This document shows, in pieces, positions 12,055-24,092 of a stretch of DNA of 64,000 bases. Position numbers and translations under genes: made by a program. The stretch comes from Oenanthe sinensis (Eukaryota; Streptophyta; Magnoliopsida; Apiales; Apiaceae): positions 35,316,201 to 35,380,200 of the forward strand of contig CM053802.1 of assembly GCA_028671895.1 (NCBI GenBank), written 5' to 3'. The notes beneath the pieces were generated by a model. It searched no databases. It saw only the letters and a list, made by a program, of their open reading frames with translations, and was not told where the DNA came from. The first letter of the stretch is position 1. Each line of letters opens with the position of its first letter.

Positions 12055-13654
12055 TGAAGGGTTTCGGGCATGAAAACGCAGCGGAATTAACGTAAAAACA
12101 ATAAAAAAATCGAAACTCAATCGCAGGATTCATGTATAACGTTGGATGATTATGGTGAAGAAGTATGTACCTTAACAAAGCTTTCGTATGCTGTTTAATG
12201 GAGGTCCAAAAAGATGAATCACAGCAGTCCTTTGTTGCAAAGATTTGCTCTCTAAAGAAGTCCACACGAACGTCCGATCGTCCTACGATCACCGGAGTCG
12301 GTACTAGCCGAATTGTTTGTCTCTCTCTCTCTCTCTCTCTTTTTGTCTAGCCTCTCTTGATATTGAGCAGCTAGGGTTTTTTCTCTAAAACGAAATTTGA
12401 TGATTAAACCCTAATACTATACATCATTATGTATATATAGGGGAGAGAGAGATTTTGGGCCTAACCCTAATCCATGTGGTTTCCAAAACCCATTATGACT
12501 TTGGGTTATTATTATTATTAAATCTGAATTCTAATATAATTAATCAAGGTCCACTTAATTAATTCAATAATTAAATTCGAATAATAATAATACTTATTAA
12601 ATCTGAATTCTAATATAATTAATCAAGTCCCACTTAATTAATTCAATAATTAAATTCGAATAAATAATAATATATTTAAATTCGTAATTTAAATAAACCT
12701 CCGTTTTGACGTTCTTTGTGTGTGACCCTTTAGGTTATTATTACGTTGGCAATAATTTTATTATCTAATAATAAAATTATAAACAATGAGCGGCATCTAG
12801 TAATACATCATTGTTACCCAAGTAACAATAATAATTGGTGATTCAATTAAACCTTTCGTGAATAATGTTCCATGTAATATAATCTCTTTAACCTTATATT
12901 ATAGATCAAACTCGAGGCATGTATAGTGTCATCCTCTTCAACGTTTAATCTCGGTTTCCTTGATCAATGAGTAGACTATTTAAACAAATCAATATTTGAG
13001 CATGGCCATGCATTTCATAGTCTCACTCAATCAAGAGGCCAATAATATCACTCCTAGAATTGGAGGGTTAAATCCTATATCTAGCATTCATATTCCTCAT
13101 ACGATTCATAGCATACCCAATGTACACCTTTATCATTACCCGGTTAAAGATAACTTTGAGTATAATCAAAGTATATTAATTCTCGTATAGAAATATAATG
13201 ATTTCAAGTCAAAGGATCATTACATCATTATCACAGTGAGATTTCTTATGACACGTATTAACATGTAGAATCTCACGGCAGGTCTTTCCAGTGTCATGTA
13301 TTGATACTTACACTTATGTTCTTGACTTTAGTATCACCATACCTATGACCAATGAGATGTGGTCATCCGTCTACAAACATACTAGTCTTATTGCATTATT
13401 ATTGTCCTTAAATAATAATACTTGACTAGGGAATTTTAGGAATAAAATACTATTCATATAATCTCATTTTTAAGTCACATACTTAAAGATATATATTACG
13501 TATTAATATTCCAAGGACATTTATTATCCTTTCAATTTATAACGCAGTAAATAAAGACATAATAAATAATAATTAAATAATCACATAAAACATAATCCTT
13601 AATTGTTTTCAATAAAACATTAAAAGTATTGTCTCTAGGACACCAATACTAACA
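12055..13654 (-). repeat. 5' LTR of element C-, full length (1600 bp)
   Basis: Runs from TGAAGGGTTTCGGGC to a terminal CTAACA on the plus strand; in element orientation it begins TGTTAGTATTGGTGTCC. A TATA-like CTATATATAC on the minus strand lies near 12431-12440, with a CT/GA-rich tract downstream that would fall in the transcript leader. The right neighbour is RNase H of A- (TTTTCGAATCC). Confidence 0.9.
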
Positions 13655-13702
13655 TTTTCGAATCCAAACAGCTTCCTTAGCCGCTTCACAAGCTGCAATG
13701 TA
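13655..13702. repeat. 48-bp direct repeat flanking element C- (right copy)
   Basis: Identical to 5314-5361. Here it continues uninterrupted into the rest of the A- RNase H, so this is the original copy. Confidence 0.9.
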
Positions 13703-14518
13703 CTCAGCCTCCATTGTAGAATCAGCTACTGTTTCTTGTTTTGAACTCTTCCAACTTACAGCACCTCCGTTTAGACAAAACACAAAACCAGACTGTGATA
13801 CAGTATCATCCCTGTCTGTTTGAAAACTTGTATCGGTGTAACCTTTTACAACTAGTTTTTCCTCTCCTCCATACACCAAGAATGAATCTTTAGTCCTTTT
13901 CAAGTACTTTAGAATATTCTTGACAGCCGTCCAGTGACCTTCACCTGGATTAGATTGGTATCTGCTCGTCATGCTTAAAGCATACGAAACATCTGGGAGA
14001 GTACATACCATCGCATACATGATGGATCCAATTGCTGAGGCATATGGAACCTTACTCATGCGGTCCTTGTCATCCAATGATTTCGGACACTGATCTTTAG
14101 AGATCGTTATCCCTTGAGACACGGGGACATATCCCCTTTTTGCATTTTGCATACCAAAACGATGCAAAACCTTATCGATGTATGTACTCTGACTTAGACC
14201 GATCATCCTTCTAGATCTATCCCTATAGATCCTCATTCCTAGAATGTAGGATGCTTCTCCTAAGTCTTTCATAGAGAAGTTGCTCCCTAACCAAATCTTA
14301 ACAGCCTTGAGAGAAGGTATGTCATTCCCCATTAGTAGTATGTCATCAACATATAGTACTATGAATGCCACATGGCTCCCACTAACCTTCTTGTAAACAC
14401 AAGGTTCATCTTCGTTTTGAACAAAGCCATACTCTTTGACTGTTTCATCAAAACGGATATTCCATCTCCTAGAGGCTTGCTTCAATCCATAAATGGATCG
14501 ACGTAATTTACATACCTT
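13655..14518 (-). pseudogene. RT C-terminus and RNase H of element A-
   Basis: Open minus-strand frame containing GLKQASRRWNIRFDETVKEY, the RT active site YVDDILLMGND, FSMKDLGEASYILGMRIYRD, and RNase H with GYTDTSFQTD and MEAEYIAAC. It is almost identical to the corresponding part of A+. It stops at the C- insertion and continues at 5023-5361. At about 14518 the RT sequence is joined directly to leader sequence, which removes about 2.8 kb relative to A+ (gag through the RT N-terminus). Confidence 0.9.
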
Positions 14519-16430
14519 GCAAAATAAAAGCGCAAAATAAACATTAGATTGTCTGAGTTATTTATTATGTTCAAATGATTATGATACATTCATAATATAT
14601 CTCCCACTATTTTTATCAAATCAATAGCCCTTACTATTAATTTGGAAAGTATATCCCATAATTCTTTCTAGTGAGCCAAGATCCATATTTCGTCATGTCT
14701 CAAGTCAACCACTGGAAGTCCTTAAGAATGATTATTTAGGTAGACAACATTTGTCAATTATATCATATATAATTCTTGGATAGTTTGGTGAGCAACGATT
14801 GATCTTATCTATCTAATAGATTTTTAACCAAACTCTATGCTTCTAAGTTCATAATGGTTGAATATAACCGTTTATTTTCACCTTATTATGACGACTCAGT
14901 TAAGTTTGACCCAATGATACAACGGCCGAATATAACCGTTTATATTCGTCGCATCTCACCACGATAGATAGGAGTCCCCTGCCACTGACAGTCTTTCCCC
15001 TAATCGATCTAGGATTCGATGAGTGTTCATTCATTGGAAAGCATCCGATTAAAACTTAATATTTTGTTAAGGGGTTTATAAAATTTATGACGATCATGAT
15101 CGCATCATGAAGAGATCCTCAATTTTTCCTTGAACTAAATATTTCTAATTGACATCTTAAATTGTTCATTTCCCAGGTAGATGGAGGATACCAGTGGTCA
15201 CACTTAAAACCCATCAGCCTTACGAATACGCATATCCGTTTTTGTCAGAAAATCTCAATTATAGATATGAAAATCCATATTCAATTCCGTGTTTTAAAAA
15301 TCTATATTTCATAAACACAAGAATCTCATGATCGTTTGTTAATTTTAAAATCTTAAATCGCTACAGATTTTATCTTGTTTAGCATGGCAAGCATGGCATG
15401 GGTGACGTATCTAATATATGCATACATCATTAATCTAATTAAGGCATGCATCTTCTACTCTACACATACATTCATACATCAATATATAAAGTGCAATATG
15501 TAAATGTGCTTGGTTATGACCCCTTTCCTATGTGATCCTTTCGAGCTAATGAAAGGATCAAAGTCAGTCTAAGGTGGTGAAAAATATAAATACAGTTGCT
15601 TGTCTTGATCTTCTTGCATCCATGGCTGCCTTCTTAGCTTCTTGCATCCATGGCTGCCTTCTTAGCTTCTTGCATCTAGTTGCTTGCCTTCAGTCTTCAA
15701 TTACATTACAAGAAAACATTGAATTCAACCTAAGCTAATGTACTTACATAAGAAAAGCTCGAGTTACATTCGAGGTTCAACAATTAGAAGAATGAAGAAA
15801 ACGACATGCAAGTCGTATTTATAAAACCAAAACTAAAACCATTACTCTAGGGTCTAGAAGGCCATAACCAGCACCATGCTCACATAACAGTTACTGGAAT
15901 CCCAGAATGCATAATCATATCATCATGCATCAAATAAATCATGATCACAAATTTTCGAAAAAATTAAAATTATGATCAGAAAACAGAAAACTGCGTTTTT
16001 GAGGCCCTTAACGATGTCAAACGGCCAAAAGAAACCATAGGTCATGGCAATGCCATGATTTTTGCTCGTGGAGATTTTCCCTTTCCAGAAAGAGTAAATT
16101 CGACCCATTCTGACTCCGTCGAAAAACACTATTCACTGTAGAATCACTATTCACAGCAAACTGCATCTTATGCGGTTGTGTTTTCAAATGCTTCAGAACG
16201 ATTCCGATGACCTTCCCTGGACTGTATCTTGTATCACATACATACAGTGCATCACACATATCATGCCATAACAGATTATAACATTGCAGATCATATATAG
16301 TCATGGCAGAAGCATGGCAGAAGCATGACAGATTGTGACAAGGCAGTAGCATGGCATGGCAGTCACCAAAATAGGCATGTATGCATCAAATACATAAAAC
16401 ACGTAACCAAATCAGTCCCTTATACACGTA
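14519..16430 (-). other. 5' leader of element A-
   Basis: Non-coding leader. Its gag-proximal end (about 14520-15300) matches the A+ leader around 28070-28790 in reverse. It contains a short direct repeat of CTTGCATCCATGGCTGCCTT at 15608-15662. The GC-rich hairpin array of A+ is absent; a related position near 15990 has only a single GC-rich patch. Confidence 0.75.
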
Positions 16431-16442
16431 GCTCTGATGCCA
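16431..16442 (-). promoter_or_regulatory. Primer-binding site of element A-
   Basis: Minus strand TGGCATCAGAGC, the same as in A+ (26836-26847), one base from the LTR. Confidence 0.88.
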
Positions 16443-16443
16443 T

Positions 16444-17986
16444 TGTTGGGTTCCGAGGCATAAAACGCAGCGGATTAAACGTAAATATAACGAAAATTTC
16501 GGAACCCTAAACGCAGGATCATGTATAAGCGGACTGATTATTGTGAAACGGAATTATACCTTTACTTGGTCTTGACTTTCACGAACTCAACGGAGATCCT
16601 AGCTTTCACGACTTGTGTCTTCCTCTCGAAAACACCTCTATGGTATCCACACGAGCACCTTCAAGAACGTCTCACGATCTTGATTACGGAATGGATGTAC
16701 TAGCCTCCTTTGATGATGTCAAATTCTGCCTTTGCTGCTGCTAGGGTTTTGTTTTTTTCAAAAAATGTAATCCTTATTAACCCTACATTATCTATTTATA
16801 ATGGTTGGTTAATAGGCCCATAATAGCAACCCATAACAGCAAAGCCTAACCCATGTAGGTTTAGGATTAAATAATAAAACCGAATTTTATTATTTAATTA
16901 ATAACTAAGTCACACTTAATTATTAATGGCAGAATTCAAATTCGAATTTATATTATATCAATTAATTAAGTCTCACTTAATTAATGTAATAAAATTCAAA
17001 TAATCATCAATTAATTTAAATCTATAATTTAAATTAATTATTCCTTTAAGTACTCTATGTGTGTGACCCTATAGGCTATTATTTAATTAGCAATAATTTT
17101 ATTCTCCAATAAAATTATAAACAATGAGCGGTATCTAGTAATACATCATTGCTACCCAATTAAATAATAATTAAATCGTGATTCGATAAAACCTTTCGTG
17201 ATTAATGTTTCAGTGTAATATAATCTCTTTAACCATGTATATTATAGATTAAACTCGAGGCATGTATTTAGTCATCCTCTTCAACATTTAATCCGGGTTT
17301 ACTTGATCCATGAGTAGACTATGAAAACAAATCATTATTTGAGCACGGCCATGCATTTTATAGTCTCACTCAATCAAGAGGTCAATAATATCTCTCCTAA
17401 TTATAGGAGGGTTAAATCATTTATCTATCATTCATATTTCTCATATGACTCATGATATACCCGATGTCCATTTTTATCATCACCCGGTCAAAGGTAACTT
17501 TTAATGTAGTCAAAGTATATTAATCCTCGTATAGAAATATAATGATCTCAAGTCAAAGGATCATTACACCATTATCACTGTGAGTCTTTCTTATGACTTT
17601 ATTAAACATGAAGAATCTCACTGTGGGTCTGTCCAGTATCATGTACTCCTACATGTACCTATGTATTGACTTTAGTATCCCCATACTTATAACCAATGAG
17701 ATGTGGTTATCAGTCAAACAACATACTAGTCTATTTATGTATTATTATTTTCCTATAATAATAATACTCGACTAGGGACATTTAAGAATATGATATATTA
17801 TATAATCTCAAGTTCAAGTCATGTACTAAACTATACAATGTGTATCATGATTCTAAGGACATTTATTATGCTAACAAATATATCGCAATAATTAAAGTCA
17901 TAATAAATACGTTTATTGAATAATCAATTTACATAAAGGTTTATCAAAATAAACATTGTATTGCCTCTAGGGCACCTACACCAACA
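16444..17986 (-). repeat. 5' LTR of element A- (1543 bp)
   Basis: Runs from TGTTGGGTTCCGAGG to the terminus CACCAACA and is clearly homologous to the left LTR (3442-5008). Immediately outside it begins the GC-rich leader of element E (ACCCCAACC), with no copy of the TACTA found left of 3442. Confidence 0.88.
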
Positions 17987-19361
17987 ACCCCAACCAGGGC
18001 TTGCCGCCCCCGGACCCCGCCCGGGGCTGCCGCCCCGGACTCCCGCAATATTTTTCATGTTCTTTTTGTGTACTTGAGCATGGTGCTGGTTATGGCCTTT
18101 AGACCCCTAAATTAATGGTTTTGGTTTTATAAATACGACTTGCATGTCATTTTCTTCATTCTTATAATTGTTTAACCTCGAATGTAACTCGAGTTTTCTT
18201 ATGTAAGTACATTAGTATAGGTTGTATTCAATTATTCCATGTAATGTACTTGAAGATTGAAGGATGATCCAAGAAGAGGAGCAAGAACCCATGGATACAA
18301 GAATAATGAAGACATGTAATTGTATTTATATTTTACCACCATAGATTGACTTTGATCTTTTCATTAGCTCGAAAGGATCACATAGGAAAGGGGCCATAAC
18401 TAAGCACGTTTACATACTGCACTTTACATATTAATGTATGAATGTTAGTGTAGAATAGTTAATGATGCTTGCTTTAATTAGATTAATCATGTATGTGTGT
18501 ATTAGATACGACACCCATACCATGCTTGTTTAAACAAGATAAAATCTGTAACGACTCAAGATTTTAAAATTGAACAAACGATCATGAGATTCTTGTGTTT
18601 ATGAAACATGGTATTGAATATGAATTTTTATTTTTCTGATATGGGGAGATTTTGTCAACAACGGATTATTAATTTAATCTGTAAGAAAGTTGAGTTTTAA
18701 GTGAGACCGCTTGTGACTTCTCTGATGATCTGGAAATCAAACCATTGACGAATATTGAAATGGATTATTTAATCAAGGAAAAATTGAGAATCTCTTTATG
18801 ATGGGATCATGATCGTTAAATAATAAATCCCTAAATAAATATTATGTTAATATAGATGCCATCCAATGTTTATACACATTAAGATCTAGATTGAGAAGGA
18901 GTTGGTTTTTCAAATTAAAGTGCTCTTATCAATCATGGGAAAATGTGATAAGTAATTGTACTTTGTTTATTAAACGTTGGGTCTAACTTAACTAAATCAT
19001 CACAATAGGATTGTGGGTTTAGAGGCATAGAGTTTGGTGAGGTTTATTGGATAAATGTGTACAAAGGGTTGTTTCACCAAACTATCCAAGAGTTATATTT
19101 GATATAATTAATAAATGTTGTCTACCTAAATAGTCATGTTTTGGGTGTATTAGCCAACGCTATCTTGAAACATGGATGAAATATGGATCTTGGCTCACTA
19201 GAAAGATTTGATGAAATGCTTTCCGAATTAATAGTTAGGGCTATTGATTTGAATAAAATAGTAGGAGATATATATTATGAATGTATATGATAATCACTTG
19301 AACAAAATTAAAATTCTACAGACTAACTAAATTTATGCATTTTAACATTGTAGATATTTAA
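17987..19361 (+). other. Truncated 5' leader of element E with GC-rich hairpins
   Basis: Non-coding. The first 60 bases are GC-rich, with two GGGGCTGCCGCCCC-like units homologous to the larger array of A+ (27308-27448). The rest is AT-rich and aligns with the B- leader in reverse. No reading frame is supported until gag at 19362. Confidence 0.75.
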
Positions 19362-20321
19362 ATGGCATATAATACAAATACTTTCTCCGTACGAGCAACC
19401 CTTGAGAAGGACAAACTGACAGGAACTAACTTCCTTGATTGGTATAGGAATTTGAGGATTGTCCTCAGGCAAGAGCGTAAGCTCCACGTCATTGAAATTC
19501 CTTCTCCTGCTCCTCCTGCTGAGAATGCAACTCGCGCTCAACAAAATGCTTACCAGAAGCATATTGATGATGTGACTGATGTGTCATGTCTCATGCTAGC
19601 AACCATGAGTGCTGAGGTTCAAAAACAACATGAGCATATAGATGCTTATGAGATGATTGAACACCTTCAAAGGATGTTTGAAGGACAGGCTCGTCAAGAA
19701 AGGTTCGACCACGAGCAAAGCACTGTACGCTTGCAAGCAGAGAGAGCGTGAACCTGTTCAACCACATGTTCTAAAGATAATAGGTTATATTGAGTATCTT
19801 GATACTTTGGGTTTCCCGATTGGTCCGGAAGCTCAGATTTACTTAATCTTACAATCTCTGAACAACAACTACACTTATTTTGTTATGAACTACAATATGA
19901 ATGAGATAGACAAAACACCTACTGAATTGTTGGCTATGTTGTGAACTACTGAAACCAACATGAAAAAGGCTGAAACTGCTCCCATATTGATGGTGAACAA
20001 GAAAGGTAAGGCTAAAGGGAAAGGTAAATGGAAGGGAAAGAAGAAGATTGGATCTGATTCTGCTCCCAAGCCAAAGGCTAATCCCAAACAGGCCTTAAAG
20101 CCTAAAGGTGCTGTTGCAAAGGGGGATTGTCACTTCTGTGGTAAACCAGGTTATTGGAAGAGACACTGTCATGCTTATTTGGAGGGTCTGAAGAAACTGA
20201 AGTCTGTTCAAATTTCTGATTCAGGTATTTATGTTATAGAAGTCAATATGTTTACTTCTACATCATGGGTATTGGATACTGGATGTGCTTCTCACATTTG
20301 TATAAATGTGCAGGAACAACA
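19362..20321 (+). pseudogene. Gag and protease start of element E
   Basis: Starts MAYNTNTFSVRATLEKDK at 19362. The Gag core (FLDWYRNLRIVLRQERKLHV, MIEHLQRMFEGQ) is intact until an inserted base near 19710 shifts frame after ARQERFD. Gag continues in another frame (YIEYLDTLGFPIGPE, MNYNMNEIDKTPTELLAML) to a stop near 19942, then a basic region and a CCHC knuckle in which the His ligand is Tyr (CHFCGKPGYWKRHC). The protease motif WVLDTGCASHICIN is preserved. The coding sequence is cut by solo LTR D after the duplication CAACA at 20317-20321 and resumes at 44398. Confidence 0.9.
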
Positions 20322-20418
20322 TGAAGGAATTTATGCACCAGCGGAAGCATTGAATAACATTTATTTGCATATATTCCTATGTATACATACATATAGATAC
20401 AAAACTATTTTATAAATT

Positions 20419-20423
20419 GAAGA
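20419..20423. repeat. Target site duplication GAAGA (left) of the Tekay-like element
   Basis: GAAGA directly before the LTR start TG, repeated at 42794-42798. Confidence 0.95.
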
Positions 20424-23400
20424 TGTAACGACCGGGAAAATTACGTGCATTTTATAATATTTAAATATGCTTTTATTTTAATTTATTGTGATTTAGAGTA
20501 TTTTAATGCAATTATCTGAGTTTAGATTTTTATTAAATAGAAAAATTATCCGATATGTGTTATGTGACTTTTGTGTATCTTAAAATATTTTATTCTATTT
20601 TGCTGTAATTTTTGTTTCGTTAGAATAAATTTATTTTAATTTGTAATTATCAGACTCAGCCCCTATAGAATACTAAAGACCTTATTTTTAGTTCTTTGAT
20701 TTTTATAAAATGATAAAATCCTTAAAATAAATTTATTTTATTATTTTTGGACTATTCATAATTTTAGGGAATTTTGACATATATATTGTAATTATTTTAA
20801 AATATTTATTTTTATATTTTATCCCATAAAAATTATTATTTGGGCTTTTATTTTTAAGTAGGGGATAAAAATACATTTAATCAAAATTAAGCCTCTAGAT
20901 TTTTCTAAAATATAAATAGTTTTTTTTATTATTAATAATTTTACTTAAAGAAAATATCACCACTTGATATTTTGTTTTGATTCCGGGAAAGATCGGGTAC
21001 TAGCCACGGTTCATAGTAGATTACATATTCAAGCAGGCTTTTGAGGGGGATTTTCTTATCTGTTTCTTGCGCTTCAGTAACTGTTATGAAGCTCTCAATC
21101 AGTACTACATGTTTAAGCTTTTAATTTCATAAGTAAATCATTTGTGCTTAGATTCATATATAGTTGCTTTTATTTCAAATTTGGGGATGATTACCTGTTA
21201 ATTGTTAGTTTGGTTTGAGTCCATAACCGCATAGCCCATAGAACAACAAGTGTATTGGTATTTTTGTTGTAGATTTTCAAGCTTGTCTTCGACTTCGTCG
21301 GAAAATTGGGCCGGTCCCGATTATTTTTCTTTTCCTGCGATTGATGGCTTGTATGTATGTGTAGATGTTATATACACGTTATAGCAGTTACTAGCTTCAG
21401 TTTGTGATGTTGTTTGGTCGAGTTTGGTGTTGTTTTTGCTCACCAGAGTTCTGGGTAGCCGGATTAATTCCGACTTAGTCAGAATCGGTCCTAACGAGCA
21501 CTATTCTTGAATTTGTTTGTATGGGTAGCCTGCTGAGTCTGCCAGAAACATGTTAGCATCGAGTTTAATTGAGTTTGGGTGTCATTTTGAGTCAACCAAG
21601 TTCTAAACTCCGGTCATCTTACTCATTTGTCTCGGCCATTCATGGCTTGGTTGCGTGTTTGATTGCTATATATATGTGTGTGTGTGTCTGGGTAATCTGC
21701 AGCTTGGTGTGACTTTGTTTTGGGTGAGTTTTGTTTTTGATTTAGAGTTGGTCGGATTATGAGCTGCAAGCCTGATTTGTGTGTATTGTTAACATGTATG
21801 TGTTGTCTAGTGTAGTGAGTCACCGGGGGATGGGGGATTTTCTGGTCAGCAGAGTAGTATCTTGGCCGGAGACATCGTCTCAGGCCCTATTTGTTTATGT
21901 GTTTGGATTGTCTGTGTACATGATTCTTATGTTTGTGTGTCTGCTGGCCGTTGTTTGATGTTAATTAGATGTTGCATACATGAGCTATATGTGTAATTGG
22001 TTGTAGGATGTTGCTAGTATGTGGCTAGCTAAATTCTTGTTGTGGGAGTAGGCATAGCTGTTTGGGGTGTTGTTTTGGTGTCACCAAAATACAAAATCTA
22101 ATGCCAGACTTTGTGTTTTGATCGAGTACATCATGTGCATGTTTTGTTAGTCTTATGTGCTGCTTCTAGTATTTTCTGCGTGCTTGTGGTCTTGCTGGGC
22201 TGGTGTCTTATCTGATCACATGTAGGTGTAGCTAGTAGTCATAGCTCATGCGATAATTTCAAAATCTTGTTAAAAAAATTAAAAATTAAAAATTAATTAA
22301 AATTAATTATTTTTAATTCGAAATTAATTTAATCTAATTATTTTAATTTATTTAGATAATAATTTAACTAATTTAAATTGATTGATTAATTTATTTTAAT
22401 TGATTAATTTAATTAATTAAATATTACCTGAATATAATTAAAAATAATTGGATTTAATTATTTTGAGAAATAAAAATGATTTATTTATTTATTTTTATTT
22501 ATTTAATAAACTCTTTACCTGTTTTAAATGAAACCAATTTATTGGAGACCCTAAGAATAATCCGGAAGTGATAAAAATGATTTCAATTCCCTAATTTATT
22601 TATAAATTTGGATTATTATTTTATTAAATATTTATGGATCCAATAATTATCTGGCGTGGATAATGATGATCCCTTTGACTCGAATAATATTTTAGAGTCT
22701 AATATTAATCATTTGAATGTTCTTTTCTTGTTGGGTCATATCTGCTACGTGACTTACATGCTTATTTGATTTCTAATTCATACTACTTGTTTATTAATTA
22801 TTAGTTGAGATTCGTTATTGTTAGACCGCATGGGTAGACCCTAGAATCTAAATTAAAATATTTTAATTGTAGTTACCAGTGAGCCAGTAGATAGACGGTC
22901 AGTGTGTAGTCGTCCCATTCACGCTAGGACAGCATTCATACCAGGCAAGTATTTTCTCCTTGATCATCCTAAACACTTTTGTTTTACTGTTTCGATTATT
23001 CATATCATGATAAATAGTTATTGTTCAGAGCTATTTATGATTCTTGATTTATTCTGTGCATCAGAGCTACTTGTTATTCGTACTCTGAATATTGGAAGAT
23101 GATTATAATAAACTCATCATATCCAGCGAATTATTGTATAAATAACGAGGATATGGTCTGTAGTTGAAACTAAGCATACCTTATTTACTTGGGTTTGCTC
23201 TATTGGATTGGAATTCTAGCGTAAGAGGCTCTGAAATAATAGCCCAGCATTTATTGAGGAGGATATGGTAACCATTCCATCTTCCTATAGGCTAACATTA
23301 CTTGCCTATTGGGTACCCATTATAGAGAATCCTTGTTATAACTATGGGTATAGAAATGTACCGATAGGCTATAAAGAGATCCTATTGCTTTTGAACTGAT

Positions 23401-24092
23401 CAGGTGGCAATAGTGTTTATTATATGTTGTATCCAATCCATATTGCCAGCATGACTATTATATATTGATTTTGAGCTGTTGATTAATTTTGATGACATAC
23501 TGCATTGTTTCAGTTTGAGATAAATTGTGATTTATTTACTGTTCAGTTTTCATAATAAACTGTGTTATATTCCGTTCTCTATACAGATCTCATATCTTGA
23601 TTTAATTTCAAATGTTTATATACTTGCTGAGCATTTCTTTGGCTCACTCTTGCTTTCAAATTACCTCTGCCAGCTAGTCAGTATGAGTCATCGCAGCAGT
23701 ACTTCCAAGAGTAGACAGCGCAGGATCTCGGGATTGCTCGCCCCTCGGGCCTCCCAGGTATTTAGCTGTCTTAGTGGTCAGTAGATAGAAGGTTGTAATA
23801 AAATAAAGTAGACGTAAAACTGATCTAAACTTTTAGTGTAGGTTTGTGAGATACTGCTTGATGTGTAATAAAATAGTTTGGATTTACGTTTAGTTTCAGC
23901 TGCTTAATTTCATACTATAACCTGTTTGCGATCTTTGGTTTGGCGGGGTCAGTGCGCCTCTGATTGATTATTTTATTATTGTTGGATGTTGGCGGGCCAG
24001 TGTGCCTCTGGTTTATATTATTTATTGTTGTTGTTAGTTATTGGTTGGTTTGTGACCCCCAAGTCTAGACCCCGGATTTGGAGGGCGTCACA
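20424..24092 (+). repeat. 5' LTR of the Tekay-like element (3669 bp)
   Basis: Starts TGTAACGACCGGGAAAATTACG and ends GGAGGGCGTCACA. Very AT-rich in places (20460-20960 and 22260-22660). Scattered small frames, for example 21623-21823 minus and 22902-23102, are not supported as genes. The segment 23683-23757 may be a coding exon (see separate entry). Confidence 0.93.
23137..23144 (+). promoter_or_regulatory. Candidate TATA box in the Tekay-like 5' LTR
   Basis: TATAAATA, also present in the 3' LTR at 41838-41845. It is the best TATA match upstream of the candidate LTR exon at 23683, about 540 bp away. Whether transcription starts here is not shown. Confidence 0.4.

Larger units (their letters stand above)
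5357..13654 (-). mobile_element. Angela-like copia element C-, complete in layout but inactive
   Basis: Minus-strand copia element. In reading order it has: 5' LTR 12055-13654, primer-binding site 12042-12053, leader, gag, protease, integrase, RT, RNase H, polypurine tract 6608-6621, and 3' LTR 5357-6607. It lies in the RNase H of A-. The 3' LTR has lost its outer 77 bp and a further 283 bp internally. Every enzymatic domain carries damage: protease DTG is DTR, the integrase glutamate is Lys, and RNase H has a deletion. Confidence 0.9.
3442..17986 (-). mobile_element. Angela-like copia element A-, internally deleted, with C- nested in it
   Basis: Minus-strand LTR element with two family-A LTRs (3442-5008 and 16444-17986), a primer-binding site at 16431-16442, a leader, and only the C-terminal RT and RNase H parts of pol (13655-14518 continuing at 5023-5361). 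Gag, protease, integrase and the RT N-terminus are missing: the leader joins RT directly near 14518. The polypurine tract, primer-binding site and both LTRs are kept, so it could have been a non-autonomous derivative. The flanks do not match (TACTA on the left, ACCCC on the right). This means the two LTRs may come from two different insertions. Confidence 0.85.

Noticed and set aside
22902..23784. Protein genes in the Tekay-like LTR (22902-23102, 23527-23784)
   Set aside because: The frames are short and AT-rich and repeat in the 3' LTR at 41603 and 42228 with the usual LTR divergence. Only the 23683-23757 part is kept, as a candidate exon.
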